This document shows, piece by piece, positions 6,975 to 14,430 of a DNA stretch of 17,405 bases. Source of the stretch: Elusimicrobiota bacterium. GTDB taxonomy: Bacteria; Elusimicrobiota; UBA5214; JBBAAG01. Within the stretch, counting starts at the first letter, position 1, and each line of letters opens with the position of its first letter. Under the pieces are notes generated by a model. That model had not been told where the DNA came from, made no database searches, and worked only from the letters and a program-made list of their open reading frames with translations. Location: the NCBI GenBank assembly GCA_041658405.1, contig JBBAAG010000072.1, positions 1 through 17,405 on the forward strand, written 5' to 3'. Position numbers and translations under genes: made by a program.

Positions 6975-7229
6975 TTAAACCAGGATACCCACGGCAACAG
7001 CGGTATAGCCTGCCACTAAAAATAACGGAGACAGTATGCTAGCCAGGTTACTGCCATCCGGATTTGTCTGTGTAAGTACAATAAATCCTGAAATGATCAG
7101 AATAATGCCTGTTAGGATGACCTTTTTTCCGGTTTTTGTGATTCCGGTAAGAGATTTATCATCACTGGATTTGCTAACAGCAGCGGCCTGTGGTATTTTA
7201 CTGCTTTTATTTTTGTCTTTTTTGCTCAT
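6975..7229 (-). CDS. Small two-helix membrane protein, function unknown
   Basis: An 84-aa protein with a lysine/serine-rich hydrophilic N-terminus (1-36) followed by two predicted membrane helices (about 37-53, VILTGIILIISGFIVLT, and about 64-83). The short loop contains TNPDGSN. The layout recalls small DUF3098-like membrane proteins, but I cannot confirm that family. The start at 7229 is well supported by AAGGAT nine bases upstream, the same leader word (AAGGATTAAT) as in the cNMP-binding gene. It lies 100 bp downstream of the 937-aa outer-membrane gene on the same strand and could be the last gene of that operon or have its own promoter. It is most likely real because of its membrane pattern and ribosome-binding site. 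Confidence 0.75.
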   Translation of the reverse strand: MSKKDKNKSSKIPQAAAVSKSSDDKSLTGITKTGKKVILTGIILIISGFIVLTQTNPDGSNLASILSPLFLVAGYTAVAVGILV

Positions 7230-7278
7230 ACAGATTAATCCTTGCCTTATAATTCATTTTCTTTTATTAATAATAGAT

Positions 7279-7308
7279 ATGATAGTATATCTGTTTAATT
7301 AAATACAA
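7279..7308 (-). promoter_or_regulatory. Weak promoter candidate for the 84-aa membrane protein
   Basis: On the minus strand, TTGTAT (7303-7308) and TATCAT (7279-7284) are separated by 18 bases in the AT-rich gap after the 937-aa gene. The -10 box matches 5 of 6 but the -35 box only 3 of 6. A 6-bp dyad, AGATAT/ATATCT (7275-7292), overlaps the -10 box. It is too weak and too lacking in a T-run to call a terminator. Confidence 0.25.
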
Positions 7309-7329
7309 GAGTTTGAAACTACAAATGTT

Positions 7330-10143
7330 TTAATATATACCTAAACTAAAGATAAAAACGTAACGTGTTTCCTGCGTATTAATATTTTGAATATAATCTA
7401 TACCGATTGTTAATGGGTAAGTTTGCAGTATAAAGCAATACGTCCTTAACCCGATACCTGTACTGGCATAAACGGTATTATCTACGAGTTTTGACGCATC
7501 TGTCAACGAAACAGTAGATGCATCTGCGAAGATCACCCCTCCAACATACTTAAAAAACAGGTCAGGGACCATGTACCACATATAGTAATTAAGGTTTGTA
7601 GTAAAGGGTATCTTGTATTCTAGTTTTGTATAGAGTCCATATCTTCCAACTACAGGACTGTCTTGCTCAATACCTTCATACGCACGAATTGGCATACGGA
7701 AATAGTCAGGCCACGGGCCTAAACTTGTTACTCCTATTAACTGTAAACCAAGGTTCGTTGTATAAGTCAATGGGAGGTAGTGTTCATAATAGAAATAAAT
7801 GTTCTGTTTATTGGTAAATCCATCCCTCAGGCTGTCTCCTGCTTCTGCTACCGCTTGTATGCGGTAACCCGACAATGGTATTGTAAGGTATTTACTCTGC
7901 ACTCTATCAATCATATACGAAACCGATAAGATGTCTTCACTATAACTATATTCGCTATCTTCGATCCTAACCTTCTCCTGAGACTCTCCTAACGCGATTT
8001 CCAGGGTATCAAGCCTGTTTACCGGATAAAACATGCTGACGGAGTATATACGGTCTTCTTTCCTTAAATATTTAAGCAAACTGTTCGACCATGTATAGTA
8101 ATTACTTCCGCGTGTAGCGATTGAAAACCATGGACGCCAGCCTTTATACATATAGTTCAGCTGGTAATCCAGTCCTGAGCCCGGATCGCTGTACATAGCT
8201 TCAGCTGATACTGTGTGTTCTCCCAGCAGGTCAGAACCCTGCCAATAGGTATATAACAAAGCTTGCTCGTTTGAGCCGTATAATAACGGTATAAACATGT
8301 CAGTAGAGAATGCAAATTTGTATTTTTTGGGTTCTGAATTTAGTTCAACAAAAAAAGTATCTACTTTATCTTTGTCCGTGTCTTCCTGAAACCCTGCTAC
8401 CTGGCTATCTGTATTATTATTGTCAGGAGCAAGGGTGTCAACTTTCCAACTGCCGGTTTTCCATTGATAAATATGCTTCTCGCCTTTATTGAATGCTACA
8501 AATATAAGGTCATTACCGTTTTCTGAAATATCGGGGGTATAACACCCACCGGAGATATCGGTTAGTTTGTGCACGGATTTTGTGTTAAGATCTAGTTTAT
8601 AAAGGTTACGCACGCCGTCATTCTCGGAAACAAATATAAGAGATTTTCCGTCCGGAGTCATTGCCAGGTCGTGTTCCATGCCGTTCATAGAGAGTAACCG
8701 TGATGTTGTATGTAATGAAATATCATAAACATAAATATCTGTCTCAAGGTTTGTTTCTTTAAGAAAATAAAGTTTTTTACCGTCTCTCGAATATTTCGCG
8801 CCGGTATCATTCGCCAAGTCGTCCGTTAATTTTACAACTTTCCTGTCTTTAAAATTATATGTATATAAATCACATTGCGCATTTTGCATACCAGTGAAAA
8901 CAACCTCATCGTCAAAGGGCGCATATGCGGGGTCTGCAAGTAATTCGAAATCCATCTTCTGTACTGCGGATAGCTTATTCAAAATAAGACTGTATTTATA
9001 CAAGAACACTTTTTGGTTTTTTTTACCGGAAAACACGATCTCCTGCCCAAACGGTGAGATTGTAATCCCCGCACTGTCACGCCCGAAGGTTATCATATCC
9101 AAAACACCGCGGTAGTTGCTGCCTACAAGTGTACGCCATTTTTTAGGTTTTATTTTGTCAAGAAGACAAATATCATAACTGCCGTTGCGGTCAGTGATAA
9201 ACGCAATTTTCTGTGTTCCCGGCACGTGTACCGCTGAAGTATTGTATTCATAAAGATCGGACTTGCTCTTGGTGATGGGTTCAGCGTACTCGCTTAAAGG
9301 CGTGTATTGATGTCCAAGATGCCTATATTTGATATCAAGGTATTCTTTCCATTTTTTGTCGAGTGTAAATACGTCAAGCCCAAGGACTGAATTGAATACC
9401 GCGTAAGTATCAAGCTTGCTTTTAAACTGGTTAAGTATTTCCATAACTTTTTCTTCGCCATACTCTTCAGCTATGAACCGTATTGCGGATTCTGACTGTT
9501 TGTATGCCGGTACAACGTTATGTGGTTTTAAATGCGCGAAGTTGAATAAATGAGAGATATGAATGAGCTTATTGTTGAGTACAGCATCACGAATATACAT
9601 TTCACGGGTTACAGGATCGCCGTCTGCAGCGGCATATTCCGCAATGCCTTCCATTATCCATAACGGTTGTAGGACAAGTTTTAGGATACGCATTGACTTC
9701 CAGAAGCCATTTAACAATAAGTTAAACTGAAGGACATGAGTGAATTCGTGTGTTACGACATAAGAAAAATCGCGTTCTGAGCCTTCGTAGGGAACAAGAA
9801 AACGGTATTTATACGCTTCTGTTACCCCGCCCGTACCTTCATCGACTGAGACAATATTGGATTGCTCAAAATCCTGGTGCCCGAGGAATAAAAAAAACGG
9901 CGTTTTTTCCGGAGGGTAGTAATTAAACTTTTTTGTAACACTGTTATACGCTTGCTCAAGATAGCGGATAGCCGTTGGTACTATTTTTGTTTCTTCCGGA
10001 TAGTAATACACAATGAAATGGCTGGATTCCACATACTGCCAGTCAAGATTCTTTATGTTTAACTGATTAACAGCATACACGGTATTCCAGTTGAATAACG
10101 CTAGGATTAAAACCAAAATTGCAGAACTTATCTTTCTGTGCAT
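7330..10143 (-). CDS. Metallopeptidase-like / TolB-type beta-propeller / outer-membrane barrel fusion protein
   Basis: A 937-aa exported protein with three parts. A signal peptide (1-24, ending VYA) leads into a peptidase-MA-like gluzincin domain (about 35-280) with zinc motif HEFTH (132-136) and a downstream glutamate in MEGIAEY (E165), so the catalytic residues are intact. Next come PD40/TolB-like propeller blades (about 300-570), with repeated phrases such as KIAFITDRNG, YSRDGKKLYFLKE and MTPDGKSLIFVSENDG. The last third (about 605-937) is rich in alternating aromatic strands, contains YGLYTKLEYKIPF as in BamA-type barrels, and ends in FSLGIY, an aromatic C-terminus typical of outer-membrane proteins. 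It probably sits in the outer membrane with the other domains periplasmic or surface-exposed. It follows the TPR gene by 7 bp with no strong ribosome-binding site, suggesting translational coupling. The substrate is unknown. Confidence 0.85.
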   Translation of the reverse strand: MHRKISSAILVLILALFNWNTVYAVNQLNIKNLDWQYVESSHFIVYYYPEETKIVPTAIRYLEQAYNSVTKKFNYYPPEKTPFFLFLGHQDFEQSNIVSVDEGTGGVTEAYKYRFLVPYEGSERDFSYVVTHEFTHVLQFNLLLNGFWKSMRILKLVLQPLWIMEGIAEYAAADGDPVTREMYIRDAVLNNKLIHISHLFNFAHLKPHNVVPAYKQSESAIRFIAEEYGEEKVMEILNQFKSKLDTYAVFNSVLGLDVFTLDKKWKEYLDIKYRHLGHQYTPLSEYAEPITKSKSDLYEYNTSAVHVPGTQKIAFITDRNGSYDICLLDKIKPKKWRTLVGSNYRGVLDMITFGRDSAGITISPFGQEIVFSGKKNQKVFLYKYSLILNKLSAVQKMDFELLADPAYAPFDDEVVFTGMQNAQCDLYTYNFKDRKVVKLTDDLANDTGAKYSRDGKKLYFLKETNLETDIYVYDISLHTTSRLLSMNGMEHDLAMTPDGKSLIFVSENDGVRNLYKLDLNTKSVHKLTDISGGCYTPDISENGNDLIFVAFNKGEKHIYQWKTGSWKVDTLAPDNNNTDSQVAGFQEDTDKDKVDTFFVELNSEPKKYKFAFSTDMFIPLLYGSNEQALLYTYWQGSDLLGEHTVSAEAMYSDPGSGLDYQLNYMYKGWRPWFSIATRGSNYYTWSNSLLKYLRKEDRIYSVSMFYPVNRLDTLEIALGESQEKVRIEDSEYSYSEDILSVSYMIDRVQSKYLTIPLSGYRIQAVAEAGDSLRDGFTNKQNIYFYYEHYLPLTYTTNLGLQLIGVTSLGPWPDYFRMPIRAYEGIEQDSPVVGRYGLYTKLEYKIPFTTNLNYYMWYMVPDLFFKYVGGVIFADASTVSLTDASKLVDNTVYASTGIGLRTYCFILQTYPLTIGIDYIQNINTQETRYVFIFSLGIY

Positions 10144-10150
10144 TGAACAG

Positions 10151-10915
10151 CTATTCTAACTTTTTTAACGCGTCAACCGCCGGTTTGTAATCAGGATTAT
10201 GTTTTATTTCTGTATAGTACAACAGCTTTGCATTTTCTTTATTACCTTGTTTTTCGCGTATAGTTGCCAGGTAATAATATCCCCCTGGCGGTAAGGATTT
10301 GTGGAGTTTAAGGTTTAGTTCCCACATCGCAGCTGAATCCTCAATCATACCCTTTTTCAAGTACGCTAACGCAAGATTGTACAATACTTCGCTATTCTTA
10401 GGTTTTTGGGAGTATACAAGTTCATAATGGTCAATTGCATCATCAATTTTACCCTGCCTGAACAGCATATTTGCGTATCTCAAACGTATTTTATGATCAT
10501 TATGTACATTTCGCAGATACTTGTCATAAGCTTTCTCGGAGTAGTCTGTGAGTTTCATCTGCTCATATATTAACGCTTCATACAAAAAAATCTGAGGATC
10601 AAGCATACCAAGTTCGGTTGCGCGGTGCAGGTTATTCAATGCTTTCTGATAATAATCCGTCCCACGGAAGTAATACAGTTTGCCCAGTTCAACAAGTGCA
10701 ATCCCGTCATCCGGTGAAATATCAAGTTTTGCAGTATACTGTGTAATCAGCTTATCAAGTTTGTCTTTATCCGTAGTAACGACGTTACCTGTTTTCCTTG
10801 TGTTTTCTAATACGTTGTCAAAATTACCGTATAAAACCACCGTTGCGGCAACGCCAGCTAAAGACAATATAACAAACAGGACAAATATTTGTCCCGGTTT
10901 AAGCTGATTCATCAT
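10151..10915 (-). CDS. Membrane-anchored TPR protein
   Basis: A 254-aa protein with one N-terminal membrane anchor (about 10-29, IFVLFVILSLAGVAATVVLY), a polar linker and about five TPR units (about 70-245), for example GIALVELGKLYYFRGTDYYQ, KIRLRYANMLFRQGKIDDAI and SEVLYNLALAYLKKGMIEDS. The repeats should face the periplasm and serve as a protein-binding scaffold. Its start overlaps the end of rpsA by 17 bp and it ends 7 bp before the outer-membrane protease/barrel gene. It is therefore probably translated by coupling from rpsA and may assist the downstream protein (inference). Two consecutive ATGs (10915 and 10912) could both serve as the start. The family is too general to give a function. 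Confidence 0.87.
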   Translation of the reverse strand: MMNQLKPGQIFVLFVILSLAGVAATVVLYGNFDNVLENTRKTGNVVTTDKDKLDKLITQYTAKLDISPDDGIALVELGKLYYFRGTDYYQKALNNLHRATELGMLDPQIFLYEALIYEQMKLTDYSEKAYDKYLRNVHNDHKIRLRYANMLFRQGKIDDAIDHYELVYSQKPKNSEVLYNLALAYLKKGMIEDSAAMWELNLKLHKSLPPGGYYYLATIREKQGNKENAKLLYYTEIKHNPDYKPAVDALKKLE

Positions 10916-12617
10916 TACTTTCGGATTTAGGTTTATCGTTCAATAAAGTATCTGATGAAAGTTTAATAACATCTCCCAGGGTAACCTTATCTTCGTCACG
11001 GTTCATGTATTTTTTGATATCTTCAGTTTCGCGTTCTTTTTCGTATTTTTTCACCGATAACATTATCTTATGTTCTTCAAGGTCTACACGCAAAACCTTT
11101 GCTTTGATCCACTGGCCTTCATTCAAGACTTCTTTTGCATCCTTTACCTTGTTTAATGACAGATCAGAGATTTTAATAATGCCTTCAATGTCATTTTCAA
11201 GCTCTACAAAGACAGCGTATTCAGTTATTTTCTTAACCTTCGCTTCAATAGTCGCTCCAAGCTGATATTTTGTATAAGGATTATCGTTTAACTGTTTCAA
11301 CCCCAGTACTACCTTTTCCTGTTCAGGATTTACTTCAAGCACAACTGCTTCAACTTCCTGGTCCAGGTTTAATATTTCCTGCGGATGGCGTATCTTTTTT
11401 GTCCATGAAAAGTCAGAGATATGTATTAACCCTTCCACTCCTTCATCAAGCTTAACAAAGGCACCAAACGGCACTAGGTTTGTTACTATCCCTTTAACCT
11501 TCGTACCGGAAGGATATTTCTGTTTAATCGCTTCCCACGGGTTCTCTCCTATACGTTTCAAACTTAATGAAATTTTTTCTTTTTCCGGTATGACATCAAG
11601 TATTCTTACTTCAACCTCATCACCTGTTTTTAATATATCCTGAGGGTGACGGATCTTTTCAGTCCACGAGATTTCTGAAATATGCAGTAAGCCTTCCACA
11701 CCGGGCTCAAGTTCAATAAACGCGCCGAATGGAAGTAATGATGTTACTTTGCCTTTTACCATTTTTCCATTAGGGAATTTAGTTGAAATATCCTCCCATG
11801 GGTGCGCTTTCAATTCTTTAAGGCTCAACGATATCTTGTCATTCGCAGGATCGAATTTAACTATTTTTAATTCAAGTTCCTGGTTCATACTGATAATGTC
11901 TTCAACTTTTTCAATACGGCTCCACGCGATATCGGATATGTGCAATAAACCTTCTACACCGCCAATATCAACAAATGCACCGAATGACGTTATTGACGTT
12001 ACCCTTCCCTTAATAATACTGCCTTCAGAGATTGTTGCATAAAGTTCAGCTTTTTTACGATTATTCTCATCTTCCTTAACTTTACGCTGGGATACCACTA
12101 TGTTCCTGCGGCGACGGTCAAGTTCAATTATCTTCACCGTTACAGTCTGGTCTACTAAATTAACGGTATTTGACTCGTTGCGTTTAAGAATTGTTTGTGA
12201 CAACGGCAGAAATGTTGATTCTCCGCCTATATCTACGATATACCCGCCCTTGACTTTACGGATAACCTTACCATCAATATCACCCGCATCTTTGAATACT
12301 TCATCAAGTTTGTTCCAGTTGCTTATACGTTTTGCTTTGCGGTATGACACCACAGGATGCCCTTCCACGCCTTCCAGCGCTTCCAGGAACACAGGTATTA
12401 CATCACCTATTTTTATTATATCCGATCCTATTTCTTCTTTGGATATCACTCCTTCTGATTTTAAACCTACATCCACCGCTATACTTTTATTATTTATTTC
12501 TACAACTTTACCGTTAACAATCTCGCGTTCTTCGCGTTTATTACTATCTGAAGCGTTTAATAGCTCCTCGATATTTACGTCTGACTCCTCTACAACTAAT
12601 ATTTTATCATCATCCAT
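10899..12617 (-). CDS. rpsA: 30S ribosomal protein S1 (six S1 domains)
   Basis: S1 binds mRNA and helps the 30S subunit load transcripts with structure or weak Shine-Dalgarno sites. The 572-aa protein has six OB-fold S1 domains, as in E. coli: two divergent N-terminal ones (starting about NGKVVEINNKSIAVDVG and DGKVIRKVKGGYIVDIGG), three near-canonical ones with VTSITSFGAFVDIG, VTSLLPFGAFIEL and VTNLVPFGAFVKL and the HISDIAW/HISEISW/HISDFSW core, and a last more divergent one (KKITEYAVFVEL). A charged tail (about 525-572) follows. The only possible ATG is at 12617, because an in-frame stop lies two codons upstream. The strong GGAGG (12637-12641) is 19 bases away, inside the end of ispH. The order plsC-ispH-rpsA is common in bacteria. 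Confidence 0.97.
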   Translation of the reverse strand: MDDDKILVVEESDVNIEELLNASDSNKREEREIVNGKVVEINNKSIAVDVGLKSEGVISKEEIGSDIIKIGDVIPVFLEALEGVEGHPVVSYRKAKRISNWNKLDEVFKDAGDIDGKVIRKVKGGYIVDIGGESTFLPLSQTILKRNESNTVNLVDQTVTVKIIELDRRRRNIVVSQRKVKEDENNRKKAELYATISEGSIIKGRVTSITSFGAFVDIGGVEGLLHISDIAWSRIEKVEDIISMNQELELKIVKFDPANDKISLSLKELKAHPWEDISTKFPNGKMVKGKVTSLLPFGAFIELEPGVEGLLHISEISWTEKIRHPQDILKTGDEVEVRILDVIPEKEKISLSLKRIGENPWEAIKQKYPSGTKVKGIVTNLVPFGAFVKLDEGVEGLIHISDFSWTKKIRHPQEILNLDQEVEAVVLEVNPEQEKVVLGLKQLNDNPYTKYQLGATIEAKVKKITEYAVFVELENDIEGIIKISDLSLNKVKDAKEVLNEGQWIKAKVLRVDLEEHKIMLSVKKYEKERETEDIKKYMNRDEDKVTLGDVIKLSSDTLLNDKPKSESNDESA

Positions 12618-12626
12618 ACTTTACTT

Positions 12627-13520
12627 TTACTTACAACCTCCTTGTTTTACCATTTTATATATTTGGTTAAATATTTTTTTTATCAAAAATTCCGGTGTCG
12701 ACGCGCCGGCTGTTATCCCTACAACACTTTTATGGTTGAACCACACCTTTCTCAGTTCATTTTCATTCTCTATATGATATGTACGTTTTTGGTACTTCAT
12801 ACAGGTTTCAGCTAAACGCCTGGTATTCGCAGAATTTTTACCGCCAATCACTATCATCAGATCAGCTTTTTTCGCGAGTTCCTCAGACGATTTTTGCCGC
12901 TGTACAGTTGCCCTGCAGATAGTATTATAGTAATCAAAAACAATGCCCTGGGTTTTCAGGTATTTTTTAAACTGATTGAACCGCGCAGAAGTTTGTGTTG
13001 TTTGGCTTATAAGCCCCACCTTCATGCTCTTATTCAAGTTCAGTTTCTTTAATTTATCAATACTGTCAATTACTACAGCTTTTTTTCCTGCATAACTCAA
13101 TAACGACCTTACTTCCGGATGCTCGCTGTCTCCTAAAATCAGTATAACATCGCATTTTGCGTGGTTCAATTTTTCTGCCAGCCTCTGTGCTCGTTTTACA
13201 AACACGCAAGTAGCATCTATTATCCCGCCCTTCCTTAAACGTAAAGAATCATGTTCTTTTTTTATCACGCCGTGTGCCGGGATAACAATCGTATCTTCTG
13301 GAGTTGATCCTGAATAACTTTCGATTTTTTTCAACCCTTTGTTCTTAAGCATCTCTACCATCTGCGGGTTGTGTATCAAAGAACCTATACTAACAATTTT
13401 CTTATTTTCCTTGCCGAGCTCTGCTTCAACCTGCTCGATCGCGCGTTTAACCCCGTAACAGAACCCCGCATTTTGCGCTATTATAACTTTACTGCTGTAT
13501 TTACCTTTTGCTTTATGCAT
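12627..13520 (-). CDS. ispH: 4-hydroxy-3-methylbut-2-enyl diphosphate reductase (IspH)
   Basis: IspH is the last enzyme of the MEP isoprenoid pathway, a [4Fe-4S] protein that reduces HMBPP to IPP and DMAPP. All three cluster cysteines are present: C21 (AGFCYGV), C105 (DATC) and C202 (NTICRAT). The substrate-pocket residues are also there: H50 (IHNP), H83 (PAHGV), H134 and E136 (EHPEV), T174/T175 (SQTTQT), S230 and N232 (GGKNSANT) and S274 (AGASTPEFL). The 297-aa length is typical of the non-fused enzyme. Its start overlaps the 74-aa membrane gene by 8 bp, and its stop is 9 bp before the rpsA start, so it is translated within a tight operon. The usual DATCPFV is DATCVFV here, a mild variation. 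The call is secure. Confidence 0.98.
   Translation of the reverse strand: MHKAKGKYSSKVIIAQNAGFCYGVKRAIEQVEAELGKENKKIVSIGSLIHNPQMVEMLKNKGLKKIESYSGSTPEDTIVIPAHGVIKKEHDSLRLRKGGIIDATCVFVKRAQRLAEKLNHAKCDVILILGDSEHPEVRSLLSYAGKKAVVIDSIDKLKKLNLNKSMKVGLISQTTQTSARFNQFKKYLKTQGIVFDYYNTICRATVQRQKSSEELAKKADLMIVIGGKNSANTRRLAETCMKYQKRTYHIENENELRKVWFNHKSVVGITAGASTPEFLIKKIFNQIYKMVKQGGCK
12637..12641 (-). promoter_or_regulatory. Displaced GGAGG upstream of rpsA
   Basis: The minus strand reads GGAGG within the last codons of ispH, 19 bases before the rpsA ATG, much further than the usual 5-10. Nearer the start there is only a poor AAAG. No alternative in-frame start lies closer to GGAGG, since TAA follows directly upstream of the rpsA frame. 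rpsA leaders in other bacteria are known to be unusual and autoregulated, so this spacing may be functional. Confidence 0.5.
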
Positions 13521-13737
13521 TATCGACTTCTTTGAATAACCTTAGAAGCCAGTATCCAATCACCAACGAGAATCCCACGTAAACAACGTATCCAATTTTC
13601 GCAACTATACTATCCATATATTTTATTATTAACGGAAATATAGTCAACCCTATAAAAATGAATAGTATACTAATAAGTATCATCTTATACAAGTTAATAA
13701 TTTTATTTTTCTCTGTTTGCTTGTTCTGTTGTTCCAT
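13513..13737 (-). CDS. Small two-helix membrane protein between plsC and ispH
   Basis: A 74-aa protein with a short polar N-terminus (MEQQNKQTEKNK) and two predicted membrane helices (about 18-38, MILISILFIFIGLTIFPLIIK, and 46-66). It ends in a charged tail. I recognise no family. It lies 6 bp after plsC and overlaps ispH by 8 bp, so its translation is very probably coupled to both, which argues that it is a real gene. No Shine-Dalgarno sequence is visible; the bases upstream are an A/T run that happens to spell TATAAT across the plsC stop. A role in membrane or lipid physiology is suggested only by its neighbours. Confidence 0.75.
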   Translation of the reverse strand: MEQQNKQTEKNKIINLYKMILISILFIFIGLTIFPLIIKYMDSIVAKIGYVVYVGFSLVIGYWLLRLFKEVDNA

Positions 13738-13743
13738 AAAAAA

Positions 13744-14382
13744 TTATACTTTTGTGGAAAGTTCCGCAATTTTTGTCATTATCAGTTCACTAAATTCCTG
13801 ATAGTACTCTTTACGTTTTGACTCATCCTGAGGGGGGTTAGGCATTACAGGATCTCCAAAGATTATCGTTAATTTTTTAAACTTGCCAAGGTACTCAGAG
13901 TTTTTTAAATACGCAGGTATCACCGGTGCATTAGCGTGGCACGCAATCATCCCAACACCGCTTCTTGCTTTACCAAAACCTTCTCCTTTATGTCTTCCTC
14001 CTTCGGGAAACATTACCAGGCTATCACCTTTCTCAAGTAAGTCTACACAGGTTTTAAACCATTCCACATCTGTACTCCCGCGTTTGAGTGGTATTGTATT
14101 CAATCTGGGCAATGCCCAGGATAGTATCGGCATTCTAAACAATTCTTCTTTTGCCAAGAAATATGTCCATCTTGGCAGTGTGCTACCTATAAGAGGCGGA
14201 TCCAAGAATGTGCGATGATTTGCTGCAATAATCACTTTCCCGGTTTTTGGTACAATATTAACATTAATACGTTTAAGCCGCCACAAGACTGAGGTTGTAA
14301 TTCTATACCCCCAATAAACAAAGAAATACAAGACAGGATTTGTGTCAAGCATCTCAACCTTTTTTTGAACCTTTTCATCCAT
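13744..14382 (-). CDS. plsC: 1-acyl-sn-glycerol-3-phosphate acyltransferase (PlsC family)
   Basis: PlsC-type enzymes transfer an acyl group to lysophosphatidic acid to make phosphatidic acid at the inner membrane. Motif I NHRTFLD gives the catalytic HX4D. Motif II (IPLKRGSTD), motif III (FPEGGRHKGEG) and motif IV (PVIPAYL) follow in the normal order, and a hydrophobic N-terminal helix precedes them. I chose ATG 14382 (212 aa) because GAGG lies nine bases upstream (14392-14395); an in-frame TTG at 14397 would add five residues but would overlap that site. The gap from aroF is 48 bp, larger than others in the run, and contains a weak TATAAA-type -10 sequence, so a secondary promoter is possible. 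Within the LPLAT superfamily the exact acyl acceptor is not proven. Confidence 0.93.
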   Translation of the reverse strand: MDEKVQKKVEMLDTNPVLYFFVYWGYRITTSVLWRLKRINVNIVPKTGKVIIAANHRTFLDPPLIGSTLPRWTYFLAKEELFRMPILSWALPRLNTIPLKRGSTDVEWFKTCVDLLEKGDSLVMFPEGGRHKGEGFGKARSGVGMIACHANAPVIPAYLKNSEYLGKFKKLTIIFGDPVMPNPPQDESKRKEYYQEFSELIMTKIAELSTKV

Positions 14383-14391
14383 CAAATAATA

Positions 14392-14395
14392 CCTC
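14392..14395 (-). promoter_or_regulatory. Shine-Dalgarno GAGG deciding the plsC start
   Basis: GAGG on the minus strand lies nine bases before ATG 14382. It overlaps the alternative TTG start at 14397, so it favours the ATG. Confidence 0.7.
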
Positions 14396-14430
14396 AAATC
14401 TACATTTATAGAACTTGTTAAGTTATTGTA

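Noticed and set aside
12100..12777. 225-codon plus-strand open frame
   Set aside because: It lies antisense to the rpsA and ispH coding sequence, has Ser/Thr/Leu-rich low-complexity translation and no family resemblance: a shadow frame.
13743..13748. TATAAT just before the 74-aa gene on the minus strand
   Set aside because: It overlaps the plsC stop and is only five bases from the ATG, too close for a -10 box; probably due to the A/T run.
14412..14424. AACTT/AAGTT inverted repeat between aroF and plsC as a terminator or attenuator
   Set aside because: Only 5 bp, mostly A/T, with a 3-base loop and no T-run; too weak to call.
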